Positions 45,691-58,351 of a DNA stretch of 64,000 bases are shown one piece after another (the first letter of the stretch is position 1; the number at the start of each line of letters is the position of its first letter). The translations under genes and the position numbers were made by a program. The DNA is from Dictyophora rubrovolvata (taxonomy: Eukaryota > Basidiomycota > Agaricomycetes > Phallales > Phallaceae), in the NCBI GenBank assembly GCA_029959195.1, contig CP114124.1, forward strand, positions 558,001-622,000, read 5' to 3'. The notes under the pieces are model-generated. The model did not search any database and had not been told where the DNA came from. It saw only the letters and a program-made list of their open reading frames with translations.

Positions 45691-47437
45691 TTAACTAATG
45701 CGTCGTCGCCGACGGCGCAATATTAATTTGAGTGTTAGCCGGCGACTCCGATACCAACAATGTATAACTTGATTAACGACCGCCAAAGTATAATTCGTCT
45801 CCGCAATTCCTATCCGGAGATTTTGATAGTCAAACACAGTATAATAACGTTGGCTGCGCGTTCATTTGCAGTAATGAGAAAACAAAGCCGAGTAAAGGAC
45901 AAAAAGGATATACATACAACCAAACCCATCCGTTAGTACACACATTAGATGCAGAACTCGCATTACCAGCATCATTAATGACTAGGTATGTTGCACCATC
46001 TACTCCGTTAATATCGGCATTGTGCTTTCTAGGCCACATTTGCGCATCAGGTGGGAATTCGTACTCGCGCTAAAAAAGGTGGTTCAGAAACTTGAATTGT
46101 CGTGAAAGATCAGGTTAGGCCGTCTTACATCTCCAATACGATAGAACAAGCTTTGTAATAGACTGGTATTCTCGACCCCGAGAAAACCCGTGTTGTTATC
46201 CATTGTAGCACCAACTAGTTTGGCGTATGTGTCAAAGGCTGGATTGAGAAGATACACGAATGTCGGAGCTATGGTAAATAGTGCAATCAAGTAAATATAA
46301 TAAAAAGCGACATGTTATCTTGAAGAGCTCACCCGAATCCATGATGCATGGTTCTCCTTCGGCTAACGATACTGATTGGTTTCCTTTACCAAACCTAAAG
46401 CAGTACATATTAAATTGACTTGGATTACAGTGTGTATACATCCATACGTGATTGATTGGTTTAAAACCCAGGACCGATGAGGAACTTGCATATTAGGGAC
46501 AAAGTGGATATCTGAAGTTACCCCGTCCATATTGATCCCGCCAAAATCTAAGCGCCCCAAATTCTTCGTAGCTAGAGGGGGCACCAAAATAGCTGTCATA
46601 TTTTGTTGTATTATATTATTCTTGACTAGGTTATCCGTTACGCTAGGACTAATCTCGCTCTCGTTCGGGCTCAAAGAGCCAATGGCAGATGCGGGCGTGC
46701 CGAGACCCAAAGTACCGTGTCAGCAGCTAAAAATTAGAATTCAGAGTTTGTAAAAAATGATTGAAGTAATAGTACACACTTGTAAATTCATCTACAGAGT
46801 TTGCGGACCCAACGGATTGTATGAATTGTGGAATACCTTGAAGCTTCATAATGTCGGTAACTAAATAACATTCAGAACAAGAAGCATGATAATTTATGTT
46901 TTTTCGCCCGGGTGAGAGTTGTTCTTACATTTTTGCCCGGTAAAGTCACCAATGTTATAAGAGGCACTAACATTCTGTCCAGTATCTCTGGACATATTCG
47001 AAGGTTGATAGGGATTTGACAGATTGCCTCCAACCCACGTATTCGACAACGTAGTGTCGACAAGGAGTGTAAGTGTTTATACATCCCATTTCCGACTTGA
47101 GCTTCCACGACGACAGCCTGAGTTGGTACCTAAAGCCTATTTGTTAGCGAAAATATTATTTAAAACGTGGAACGAAGGCAATATGCTGTATTTACGTCGT
47201 TCATCGACGGAACTTCCTGGGGTTGGTCACTCAATAAAGAGCGAGCGCGTATGCGATTTTTTCTGATAATATCGCGCTCAGTTGAAGGAAGGACGGAACG
47301 TGACTTCAATTCTACAGAGAGCACGCCTGGGGTTGATGCCGGCTCGTCAGGAGCGCGACGAGAGAAATGTTGTGCATTGCAAACTGCAAGACTGCTAATG
47401 CACGATAGAGTAAAAAGAGCAAGGTATAGCCTTTCAT
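45691..47437 (-). pseudogene. Decayed pepsin-family (A1) aspartic protease, copy D
   Basis: It is collinear with copies A and C. The family start MKGYT is at 47437, with a TATAAATA element about 60 bases upstream (47,499-47,506). Within the signal peptide the frame shifts relative to copy C. An 8-base excess between the GNG motif and the first catalytic aspartate shifts it again. That motif reads Asp-Thr-Thr-Leu-Ser-Asn in place of Asp-Thr-Gly-Ser-Ser-Asn, so the essential glycine is lost. The second motif Asp-Ser-Gly is kept with a normal GT donor. Later blocks are well preserved (GLGTPASAIGSLSPNESEIS and the NMTAILVPPLATKNLGRLDF block). The copy C stop is absent, so the frame would run on to 45,691. 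Decay looks recent. Confidence 0.8.
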
Positions 47438-48395
47438 GTGTGTAAGACTGAGGAAAGAAACAAAGCGGGGCAGTGAACGTACGCATCGCTGGTTCTTATA
47501 TTTATACTATGTAGCATAGGTAGCGCATTCACCGTTTGGGGGTTTTTAAGACCGTCTTCGTGGTGGTTTCACCGGCCCCATGCACAGTAAGGACCTCTAC
47601 ATCTACTGCAAAACGGCGTATATTGTTTTATGCATCGCATGCAGTCTCTCGATGCCCGCATTCGACCCGAACGTGTCTCTTCGCATACTGATTCGGACAG
47701 GGACGCACCGTTCAATATCATTGCATGTCGGATGACCTCCGCGCCGAGCACGACGGGCTGCATGGCGGTGTTTCTAAGGGTGAAAATCACAGCCTTGAAA
47801 CCTTGAAACGACGTTGATCGCACGTATATTTATGGTTCCTTGGACAATGGTTAGAAAGGTGATAGCATCTTTTCCCATTCTCATCACTGTTTTTCGTACC
47901 CGCCACGATGTCAGACGCTCTGTCGCTGGTTGTGTGAGGGGCGGGCCCTCCTCTCCGCGACTGGGTTTGTTTTTGTGTTCTGTTAGTTGACTTCTCGAAC
48001 GGGTATCAAAGTTTGTTATTGCGAGCTAAGTATACAGGCTAGATCGGCTTGGAACAAACTCAAGGGGAATGTCAGGAGGTGCCATGACAATCAGGAAACC
48101 ATTGGATTCCACCGATCAATAAATTTTCATGTCGCTTAGTCCTTTTTCGGATATTACAATCCGTAATCGGTTCCTTCTTAGCTTTTTGAGGAGGTATTCG
48201 CGGCGGGGACGGAGCAAATATCGAAAAATATGCTTCGATTCAGAGCCTTACATGTTTTCAGTCAGAACGTTGGGAAACCCGAAGAAGACGGGATTCAAAT
48301 CCGCTCGAGGTGATGTCATATTTCAGGTTTTGACACATCATATTTTAGGTAAATACAACGAATAATACAAAAATAAAATCCAAAAAGCGTTTATA
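47438..48395. other. Intergenic region upstream of protease copy D
   Basis: The region holds the TATA element (47,499-47,506) and, at 47,866-47,890, a block also found next to copy A (17,860-17,890). I see no gene. Confidence 0.55.
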
Positions 48396-50064
48396 TTATG
48401 AAACGTATTTCGCAAGTGCGCATCTAAGGAAAAGGCACAACTGGGAATCGCTCGTAAAATGACTGAGAAACGCAATCTTATAAGCCGGAATTATGTATTT
48501 TTCCATGAAACTGTAACTGCCAGCGTCAGCGTCTGGAGACCGGATGAACCCTCGCAAAAATTCAATATACGATTCGACAAAGTCCCAAACTTTACCATAA
48601 AATCCTGTCAAGCTCAAAGGCCTCTCGCAGATCACAAAAAGAAACAATCCGAGCAACAAACCCTGATCCTCAACGACATACGTGTTCGCAAAATACATTT
48701 CGCGAAGGGACGGAAAGAGAATCTTCGGGTTAATTTGATGTGACATGACGGGTATCGTCGAAAGTCCGTGGAACCGCAATCCAAGTTTCTCCAGTGTTGG
48801 ACAATGTTCCGCAAAGATCAGTAAATCCTGAAAATTAAAGCCTTTGGCCGTAAATATAACCACGCTTCTCCATGTTCGACGATTTTTTGCCAGTGTGAGT
48901 AAATTTGCCGACGTCATTGAAACCCTCCAAGAGTAAATCTCGAGCGTGGTTAGGTTCTTGCATTTCAAAATCTTCAGAATGGTTTTCCAGACAACCGTTT
49001 CCTCTGGAGCTAGTGTCATAGTCCCTTCCGAGCCGATAATTAGGGTCTGCAAGGAAGGGAACGAGGATGCGACCAGGTCGGCCAGTGACCGTGGGCTGTC
49101 AGGTTTATCGTCAGGTAAAACGGGATTAAGGGCCAAATATGTCAAAAATAGGAATTTGTACGTTTTGAGGACTTCCAAAATTCTGAACGGGTATGGCAAC
49201 AGAACATCCTGATGTGTGAGATATTTCCAAACGGGAGCATTTCCGAACTGGTGAAGATCATGTTGTTCGCCAAGATAAGCATCAGAGAGGAAGCCATCGA
49301 AATTGTTAATGGTCGTATTTACTATATACAGTCTGGGCATTTGGAGTAATGCCTCCATAAGATAGTCTTTAACCATAAAACCAGGGATATACAAAGCGCT
49401 GAGATTTTTAAGTGCAAGAATCATATACAACGCTTGCTCTTCGTACCCATAATTCGTGTCCTCAGGTGCGTTGATCTTCAAAACGCGTAAATATGGGGCC
49501 CGCTGAATCAAAGACCTTCCAAAGAGATCAAAAGCCCTAGTATTAAACGAAGAGACGGCGACAATCCAAATTTGCTGCAGACTGCGTGGTAACAAATAAT
49601 CCACGTTCCAGGAATCGTCATATTCTGACAACGCTGTCCATTTCAGAAAACGTAATCTGGGAAATAAGCATTGTGAATCTCCGGCTTTCGATTTGAAGTC
49701 TATTTCGGCCTTTTCTAATGCACATTTATCATCTGTAGTTGCGGAAAGTATTCTGACTGAGGTACAGCACAGCATGAAGCGCTCTTCGGCTCTCTGTTGC
49801 ACGACATCGGACTGCTATATGGTATAGATATCAAAAAACGCCATAATATTACATAGCTAAAAAGAAACGCACAAGTGCTCGTTGTTCAATTGCAATCGGG
49901 CAAAGCAAGTCAAGTGCTCGCCGTAACGAAGTTTCTTCCCATAGCAATCTTGTGGCTGGGATGTTACATGTTCTATTGACAAGCCCAAAGCTTTTCAGAT
50001 CCTCCTTGGATAGGGACAATGATACGCTAGTCACGACACGTTCAATGTTGAGAAGGTTTTGCAT
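48396..50064 (-). CDS. F-box-like protein, long tandem paralogue
   Basis: There are two exons: 50064-49873 and 49814-48396 (536 residues), with donor GTGCGT after EQRAL. The N-terminal 33 residues (MQNLLNIERVVTSVSLSLSK through FGLVNRTC) align without gaps to the neighbouring gene at 52,279 and form an F-box-like domain with LPATRLLWEE-type ending. The remainder has leucine-rich segments (LFPRLRFLKWTALS, LKVLKINAPEDTNY, LTTLEIYSWRVSMT, LEKLGLRFHG) as in F-box/LRR proteins. The C-terminal 110 residues are missing from the neighbour. ATG 50064 is chosen by that alignment; the frame is open to 50184. Its substrate is unknown. Confidence 0.78.
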
Positions 50065-51009
50065 AACGTGAAGTAAGACAGAGTTGTAGTTGACTGTAAG
50101 AATGGGGGACGAATATTCGAGAAAACAACGGAAGCTCGCGAAACATATAAATAAGAAAATGTCCCCAGCTATACTATGGTCCAAATGTTGTTTATTTTCA
50201 GTATGGACGCCGCAAAGTCTGCGTTCGGCTGGCAGTCAGCTAAAGTCCAATGAATGTCCTTGAAGTCGATATGTCCAACAAGAAGGGATGTCCTTAAAAT
50301 CGACAAGTATGTCCAACAAAGAAAAAAAGTCGGATGGGCTCATTTCAAGCCGATTCCAAGCAGTGATTCGATAGTTCCATAGTTTTCTCCCAAAATCCCA
50401 TCCAGAATCAACTGGAAATCAGAATATTGACCGCGATTGGCCCGATGTTAGTGACTTAGTAGTGTAGAAGTCTGATGAACGCTACTCATTGTGAGAGTGA
50501 CATTCGTCGGCCACATATCTTGATTTTTGATATACATGTCCCTTTCTGCCTCCAACTTCCACAGTAGCCGATTAATTCTATCGAGAATACGAAAGACATG
50601 AATTGATGCATAGCGTGCCTTTGGGAATTTGAAGATATGTACATGTCCGCGACATATTGAATAAGCGACGTTTCAACTTGAGGTCACGCCGCGGGAGCCG
50701 TGTACCATAGACAAGTCACAATTGAAGTGTGGAATTGAAGTGTGGATGTAGTATACGAGACTTTATTGCCAAGCGCATGAGGGGAGGGAAGGGAGAGGTA
50801 AAGGAGAGAATATATTTCAGCAATTTCAAGATGATCTACGCGAAACAAAAAAAAATTATCACTCCATGGTTCCAATTTATGATATGATTCTGTTTCTATA
50901 CGTATTGCATATGTATGTCATAAAGAAAGATCTACATACATAATCTCTGAACTGGTTTAGAAGAGAAAACATGGAGGAGTCAAATTAATAGGTTAAAAAT
51001 TGAAATTGT
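50065..51009. other. Intergenic region between the F-box-like paralogues
   Basis: The region holds the promoter of the gene at 50,064 and the 3' flank of the one at 51,010. No gene is seen, and I found no remnant of the missing C-terminal part of the right-hand paralogue here. Confidence 0.5.
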
Positions 51010-52279
51010 TTACATTCTGAAATTCGGACAGTGCCTAAATACCCATATGTCTACTCCGTTGAAAGGAGCCACCGGCAGGATAGTCACACTAACCCATGTT
51101 GTCCGGCTCTCAGCAAACTCTTTCAACTCCATGGCGGTCATTGCAATCCTCCAGGAATAAACCTCAAACCTGATTAGATTTTTGCACGTCAAGATAGGGG
51201 ATAAAGTGCTCCACTCAACGTGCGGGCGTATATCCGGTTGCGAAGGGCCAACGACAAGGCTTTCTAGCGATAACGCCGATTCCGCGATGGCTTTAATCAG
51301 CCGGCCGAGTCCATCAATTATTCCAGCACCTCCGCGTTTAATTGTCAAATGCGTGAGGAAGGGAAACCTGTGAGACTCGAAAAGCTGGATGAACTTTGGT
51401 CGATTGTCGGGTAGGTCACAGAATTGAAACGATGTCCAACTTGAAGCGACACCCTCGTTAGTTTTGAGAAGATTGTCGACTTCTTTTTCGAGGCCTTTAA
51501 TTCTGATTATTCTGAACTCGTCGTCGCCGTCATAATTGGCCGAGGTGATCGTTAGGGCCTGAAATCTCGGAAGAGTGCCCAACCCCTTCAACAAAGAATC
51601 AGTGACAATGGAGTCGAGGATGCTTAAATTCCTCAGACTCTTGAGTAAAGGGATCGAGTTCGCCAGGGATGTTTCGTAGGAGGGTTTTGCACAAACGTCC
51701 GCACTTCGCGGGCGATGATCTATCCATTTAGTCCACGGTCCACAAGAAGGATGGACCCAGTCTGGATTTCCGGGTATGACCAATTTCACGAGTGTAGGTG
51801 ATAATAGAAGGGGATTTACATTCCAGTGATCAGAACACGCTCCACTTATCCACGTCAAAGAGCGTAAGTTCGGAAAGAGACATGAAGACTCTATGTATTT
51901 GGATTTTGCCGCTATTTCGAGTGCCTCATTATCCGTGTCGTTTCCGAAAAGTACCATCACTGATCGAGTACACAAATAGAAGCGCTCCACAGCTTCATCC
52001 CGCACCGCCGGAGACTATGTAAAACGAATTGAACGACAAAAAAAACACAACGCGTTATGTAACGGATAAGAATGAGAAACGTACCAACTTGTCCCCAGCA
52101 GGACTCTCAATCAGAGCCAGAAAATGCAGTACTGGATGTACCGACATCATTCTCCAGAGCAGTGGAAGACCCGAGTAACTGCAAGTTCTATTAACAAGCG
52201 AAAAGCTCAATCTATCCTCCCGATCGACGTATTTGACAATTTCATTCATTATGTCTTGAATTTGGAAAATGTTAGACAT
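51010..52279 (-). CDS. F-box-like protein, short tandem paralogue
   Basis: There are two exons: 52279-52085 and 52014-51010 (399 residues), with a GTACGT donor after GDKL at the same place as in the neighbouring gene. The N-terminus MSNIFQIQDIMNEIVKYVDR with FSLVNRTC is an F-box-like domain. Leucine-rich stretches follow (LFPNLRSLTWISG, LVKLVIPG, LRNLSILDSIV, LIRFEVYSWRIAMTAMELKE). The protein stops at FRHCPNFRM, whereas the paralogue continues another 110 or more residues from the matching position (AEHCPTLEKLGL). So it is C-terminally shortened or has lost a last part; it may still be expressed. The two genes are head-to-tail duplicates. Confidence 0.75.
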
Positions 52280-55247
52280 TGTAGTACGGGTGTAGAAGTT
52301 TAGGGTACTAGGGATGGTTATTCTGCTGATTTCGCGTGTCGTTTTATATAAAAGGGCGGACGTGGGGACCAATAGATGTGCAAAAAGAGAGATCCTTACT
52401 GTCATCGGAATAGCAAAGAGCGCATTGTCAGAGCGTGGACAAACAAGGCCAGCGAGAAAGTCTTCTTTTTCCTGATACATATTAGATAATGACCGCACCA
52501 AGGAATTGAGACAAGGGACGAGGTCCTCAATTTGTTTCGAATCTATTCATGGTTTTTTTAACAGCGCGAAAAAATTCTAATCGAATGTATGTCGTCAAAT
52601 CATAGCCAGGACCAAAGGCTTTATGTCCATCTCGAATCTCCAGTGTCAAGTGAGCCGGCTCCGGCAGTGGCTACTGAACAATCTTTCAATCAAAATGTTT
52701 AGTCGACGGTCAGCCATACTGGATAGGTGGAAAAGTCCTGTCCAGGTCGCAAAGGATTTGGTGATGACGTCTTTTGTGCACTTCTTACTTCTACACAGTA
52801 TTACACTGCTGGTCAGTGGTAGCCGGTAGCGCCGCTGCTTTGTTTGTTTTTCAAACTCAGCGCACAGGTGCTCCGAGTCGCCACTCTCGGCCAGTTTGCA
52901 TGAACACCAAGCAGATGGAAAGTAAGATCTGTAAACTTGATAATCAAAAATCCCCAACCCAAGTCATAATTTTTCACTCGGACAGCACTTCCATGCAACA
53001 ACCCTGGTACCTGAATGTTACATAAACTTCGAAGCAGGATTCAAAGAATTCCCTCACCAACAACGCACAGTGTTGTCCTCACAAAATTCTTGAACACTTG
53101 ATAATCAGGTGATTGTGAAGGGAGATAACGGAAAAAATCAACGAATAGGATTGTCTGTTCTGTAGAATTTGCAAAGCTGCAGATATCGTTTGAAATCGGA
53201 CCCGTCGAGTCTGCGCCACATTATTAAACCTAAAAAAAAACCACTCTTTACGGCCCTTTGAACCGTGAAAAATTCCCCATGTGTAAGATTTTCTTTCAAT
53301 ATTAAAAGAGTTCTTCCTTTTTGTTCTGTGACTCAGGAGGTGAGCAGTGATTGATCATTCGTTGAAGGCTTGAAGCCGATGCGGTCAGTTGACTCAGTTC
53401 AACACTGTTGGCACTACATAAATAATAACCATTCCAATATGACAGCCGTTTCTTCACATCGATATTACCCCAATTAGTGCTTACTTTAGAGAAACAAAAA
53501 CAACGGGGAACAATCCATAATTTCTTCGAGGAAGCCTGAGGGGAAAGTCTCTTATTGAAAAAAAAAAAAAGACGCGTGCACAAAAGTGCGTTCGTGTCGA
53601 GTATAGGTATTTATAACACGTACGCGTTCAATCCCAAGTTTTGCTGCGTTGCACTCTATCATCAAAAACTTAGATCGCCGACAAAGCCACCTGCAACATC
53701 TCAATTGATCTTTCTTATCTACATGCTTCAGGGAGAACAAAAAAGGGGAGAGGAAAAATCTCCGAGTCCGAATCGCAAATCGCAGATAAGATATTGCGTC
53801 ATCCGGGGGAGTTGAGCTGCTAGCGGGAGGAAACCTTAAAAATATGCGGTTATGCGAGGTGATGCAATAATCAATTAAGCCACCTGACGAAAAAGTAAAC
53901 GGAGCAGCGCATAAAACATGGGTATTCTTTTGCGATTGCAATGCGTTAGTTCGGGAAATATATATATTTTTGTATCTTGGAAAAAGATCAAACAAAGGAG
54001 AAGAAAACACGAGTTCATGCCAGTGAAGGCCGGACTCGGAAATTCGTGGTGATTGATATACAGAGCATACTGTATGTATGCACGACACTTGCCTTTGTGG
54101 TGCTTGCGCGCCATGGCTATACCCACAGTCACTACTGTATTATAATAGCCGTGGCGTAATAAACATTTGCCAATGGGTAAACAAATAACATCATGGCATG
54201 GACGATAATCACAGGACATTGCTTCAAACGACTGGTATCAACGTGTTAACCACACTACCTATTACATCCGAAGATATCCGGCAAACGAATAGAAAAAAAA
54301 AGGTATTAAAAACTAGGCTATTAGGATGAATTCAAAAGATGTGGAAATGGAAAAAAGGCGAAAACATAACGACACTAAAGAAGGATGGAAGGAGGAAGGG
54401 TGTAGTGTGTAAAAAAGGGTGCATTAAGGAAATTAAAAAGAAGAGAACGAAAGTAATTACATAGCGAACCAATAATCATGAAATAAAATGTGATTAACAT
54501 GCTATTAGTAGTTCTTTTTTTGTGGGGGGGGGGGGGGGTAAGGAACAAGGCAACAACAGCACAAAGCGGTATACAGACAAACAATGAACAAAACGACGAT
54601 ATAATAGAACTAAAGCGATGATGTGGGGTGTAGAATAAATCTTTCAGAGAAAAGACAATTCGAAAATGAGACCATGACCATGAGAGACAGAGAAAAAAGG
54701 AAAGAAAAGAAAAACGCAAACACAGAACACAAACACAAACACGATTTGAGAGTTATAATCGAAATTAGAAGGCAGCAGTAAGATGAAGAACGAAGATTGA
54801 TATTAGCAGTGGGAAGCGAGAAGGCAAAAAAAAAAAGAACGAAAGAGACAAAAATTAAACAGCTATAGCTAAAACCAGAAGCGAAAGGCGGAGTTGCTTA
54901 TGATCAAAGAAAAAAAAATTTCAAACCGCCTGTCCTTACAAGCCGGATTGAAAAAAAAACCCCACCAAACCAACAATGAAAGAAAAAAAAACACACAAAG
55001 CATCATCTGCAAAGAAGAAACGGTAAACAAAAATAATCCCACTTATAACAAGATACCATGGTTGGTCGTAATCATCATCCCTTTCCTCTCCCTACCTCTT
55101 CTCCCTTCTCTTTCCGCAAACTTATAAACCCTCATTTTTTTTTTCTCTTTTTTGAGTTCTCGGAATTAGCAAAACGCAAGTGGTGGGGTGTGTGGTGTGT
55201 TTCGCGATCATCCTATGGTTTTTTTTTGATTTTGCCGCAAACGCCAA
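52280..55247. other. Gene-poor intergenic region with A-rich DNA
   Basis: This is 3 kb with no supportable gene. From about 54,300 to 55,200 the plus strand is purine-rich, as expected of the 3' untranslated region of the GATA gene read from the other strand. A run of 15 G lies at 54,524-54,538. Confidence 0.55.
54524..54538. repeat. G15 homopolymer
   Basis: Fifteen consecutive G follow eight T. It is unusual in this genome's otherwise AT-leaning flanks and may be length-variable or a sequencing weak spot. Confidence 0.85.
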
Positions 55248-58200
55248 CTATGACTTCGCGTCGTCAATCTTCCATATACTTCCAGCGGTAGTAGCAGTAA
55301 CAACGCCCTGAGCACCACCCGTCAAGCCGGATTCACCTGTGCTTTCTCGTCTCCTCAACGGTATAGCACGAACACCACCACCACCACCACCACTACCACC
55401 ACTACCAGCGTTATTATTACTTTGTTGCGACTGTAATAGCTGACTCGACTGGCTAGGCGACATTTCCGAGGGACCAGTAACACCAACAACAACATTGCCA
55501 CTTCCACCACCTACACCACCTGGCGAACTCGCGACGACTCGTATATCTTCCATTCCTCGTTTCACGGCACGTAACATGTCATCCGTCTTGGCTAACAGAT
55601 TTTCCAAGCGTTTCCTTTCTTGGTGCAATGCAGCAAAATGCGCGCTAAGATCTTCATAAGTAGGAATCGAGCCACTAACACCAGCAGCAGCAGCAACAGC
55701 ACCAGGGGCAGCAGACGACGACGACGACGACGATGACGGATTAGACGAAGACGCCATATTATAATGATGATGCGGTGAAGGCCCGCGATGCATAGGACTT
55801 CCGGCGGCAGACGAAGACGCGTCTTGAATGGGAGATGGCGATCCTTTTAAGCCCGGCAAAAACGGATGCGAATGAGTGTGCGATAACGGGGGTAACTGAA
55901 CAGTTCCATTAACACTCAGATTAGGACTGCCTCCACCCCCACCACCACCGTTTTCAGCTTGAGAATGTGAGAAAGGTGACCTTCGCGAACCGCTAGAACC
56001 TGCATAACTGAAACTTCTAGTCGCACCGCCTCCCAAATGAGCGTGGTGGGAAGAAGAAGAGGACATATGCGATATTTGATGCTGTCCTCCATGCGCATGG
56101 CCAGATAACACATCCAACTCTGACAGCGACGGCAAATCAAATCCACCATGGCCGCTATGAGGCGAATGAAGTTGTTGTTGTTGATGACCGGCATTAGACG
56201 AATGCCCATGACTATCCCATGAGTGAGGAAGAACATTTACGGGTGTCAACCGCTCTCCACTTTCCGGATGTAATGTTTGTAATTGCTCAATGCTTGATTC
56301 GCGGTCACTGTTACTCCGCGTGCGACGAAGTTTTTTTCGCTGAGGCTCAGCAGCTGCATGTTCAGAATCGTACGACAAATCATGTTGAAGACCCAAAGGG
56401 GCCGTTACACTTCGTCTGCTAGCCTTTCCTAATGCATCCAGCGCTTCAGCAGCGTCCCTGTCCGACATTGTGGTATTAAGACCGCCAGGGGATAATGGAT
56501 TAGACGAATTGGAATTGGAATTATTCAATTGAGGAACAAATGTGTGTGTTTGCCCTGATGAAACTGGCGCAGTCGAACTTGGAACAGCGCCTGAAGCTGC
56601 GGGAACACGTTTGCGTCGTTTGATGACGGTCTTTTTCAAGGAGTTCGGACGATGAGTCCCGTGCAGTTTATAATATAAACCTATATAGGTTAGATGAAAC
56701 TCGTCAGTTTTCTGAAGGGAAGGGAAAAAAGATAGATATGCAAGATGGAAAAAAAAAAGCGGGAAACGAGAATTATCGTATCAGATAACGGTAAAAGACG
56801 CCCGCCTGCTGCTGAACCCAAAGGGTCCGTGCGTGTGAGCAGGGAACGGATAGCAAAATCCCATGATAAACAAGCGACGCTCCGTAGCCAGCCAGCCGAT
56901 CGCATAGATGGTTTTTTTTTTTTTGATAAATTTAAAACACGCCCACGGCAAAGGCCCGCCAAAGACGGATCCGTGAGCGAGCAAACAGAGAAAAACGAAG
57001 CGAACGAATAGGAAAAAGAACGAAAGAGAGAAACTTCACACTCACCGCAAGCGTTACAGATATTATTTCCAGCATCGTCCCGTCTCCATAAAGGCGTAGT
57101 ACTCGTTCCACAATTTGCACAACTCAAAGCACCTACGGGCGCTCGACCACGTCCACGGTTAAGAGAAGCGTTTGCGCCTCCATTGCTATTTCCCGAATCT
57201 GGCGACAGCTCACCCTGGATGGCCGCTGCTGCCTCATGAGCGGCTGCTGTAGCTAGAACTGCAACAGCCGCTGTTTCTTGAGCTGAATGTGCTGAATGAG
57301 AGAGGATATTATTAAATGTAGGACATCCTGCACAGGCTGAAGCACCACCTGTGCCATCACAGCGACCGTCGCCGGGACAAGTACCACTTCCGGAGTGCCT
57401 TTGTGATTGCTGGGAGTCTGACATGGGAGATGCAGCTGGGGTTAACATTGCAGGTATTAGCCCCTGCTTTGGTAGTGTGGATGCTGGCAGAGCGTTTGCT
57501 GGAGTTTGCTGATGCTGCTGCTGTTGTTGTTGTGCTGATGACTGCTGTTGCTGTTGCGGCTGCGACTGGTCTTGTTGTTGCTGCTGCTGTTGAGAAGACA
57601 TTGTAGATGAAGCGGATTGCATCTGGTCTGTAGAAGCTGGACTGGGGGTGCGACCAAGGTTGGGAGGTCGGGCTGTGCGACGAGCTTTGAGATAAAGACC
57701 TACAAAACATGAAACAGGTTAGCAAAAAAAGTATGATTAAAAGAGTATATACAGACGAAAAAACACAGTTGGATTGGAGGGAACAATAACATAATAATTT
57801 AATAACAAATAAGAGGGGATATCTCAAGGGCTAGATTGCCCTGGCCTCGCGGGAGACACGCCCAAGACGGCTAGACTGCAAGCCCACGAGCGGAAGAAAA
57901 TGGCAAATGACAATACACAGGATATAAGAAAGAGTAAAAAGGAAATGAAAGCATACAGAACGGTCGTTTCATAAAAATACAAGAGCAGCTTAAAAGCTGC
58001 CGCAAGCACTCGGAGACCAAAATACTCACCACACGCGTTGCAGATGGTTCTGCCCTCAGCGTCGCGCCTCCAGAGCGGCGTCGAGCTAGTGCCACAATTA
58101 ACACATTTTTGGCCGGAGTCTGACATGGCAGATGGAGATACAGATGGTGTTGTTAAGGTCGAGTTATCGGCTGTAGGGACAGATGACGATAATTGGGAGT

Positions 58201-58351
58201 GCAAGTCCTGAGCGAACCTCGAGTCTTGAGACGGGGTGTCAGTTGCGGAAATAGATGGCGGAGGAGTATAAGGCTGCATTCCGTGTGATATAGGAAGTCT
58301 ATGATGAGGTAAATTTGAGGAAACAGGAGTTTCCAACACCAACGGCGACAT
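55248..58351 (-). CDS. Iron-responsive two-finger GATA transcription factor (Urbs1/SreA/Cir1 type)
   Basis: There are three exons: 58351-58030, 57699-57046 and 56680-55248 (802 residues). GATA finger 1 has Cys83, 86, 104 and 107 ([18 protein letters not shown]). Finger 2 has Cys301, 304, 322 and 325 ([18 protein letters not shown]). Both fit Cx2Cx17Cx2C. Between them lies the cysteine-rich motif [19 protein letters not shown] (Cys215, 221, 230, 233; Cx5Cx8Cx2C), the iron-sensing signature of fungal repressors of siderophore and iron-uptake genes. A glutamine-rich tract (about residues 143-171) precedes it. The C-terminus has His/Ser/Gly-rich stretches and a coiled coil ([20 protein letters not shown]). 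Each finger is cut by a phase-1 intron after CNACG, and these introns are 330 and 365 bases long. The gene is probably regulated by iron status and may autoregulate (see 59,318). Confidence 0.93.
56681..57045 (-). other. Long intron 2 of the GATA gene (finger 2)
   Basis: It is 365 bases, with GTGAGT donor and TATATAG acceptor, and interrupts finger 2 at the same codon and phase as intron 1 does in finger 1. Retention would add about 90 unrelated residues and end the protein inside finger 2. Confidence 0.85.
57700..58029 (-). other. Long intron 1 of the GATA gene (finger 1)
   Basis: It is 330 bases, with GTGAGT donor and TTTGTAG acceptor, and interrupts finger 1 after CNAC|G. Introns elsewhere in the window are mostly 50-75 bases. 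Confidence 0.85.

Noticed and set aside
47438-47486. Upstream start for protease copy D that would bypass the signal-peptide frameshift
   Set aside because: A TATA element lies only about 13 bases upstream of that ATG, so it would probably not be in the transcript; the MKG start fits the family.
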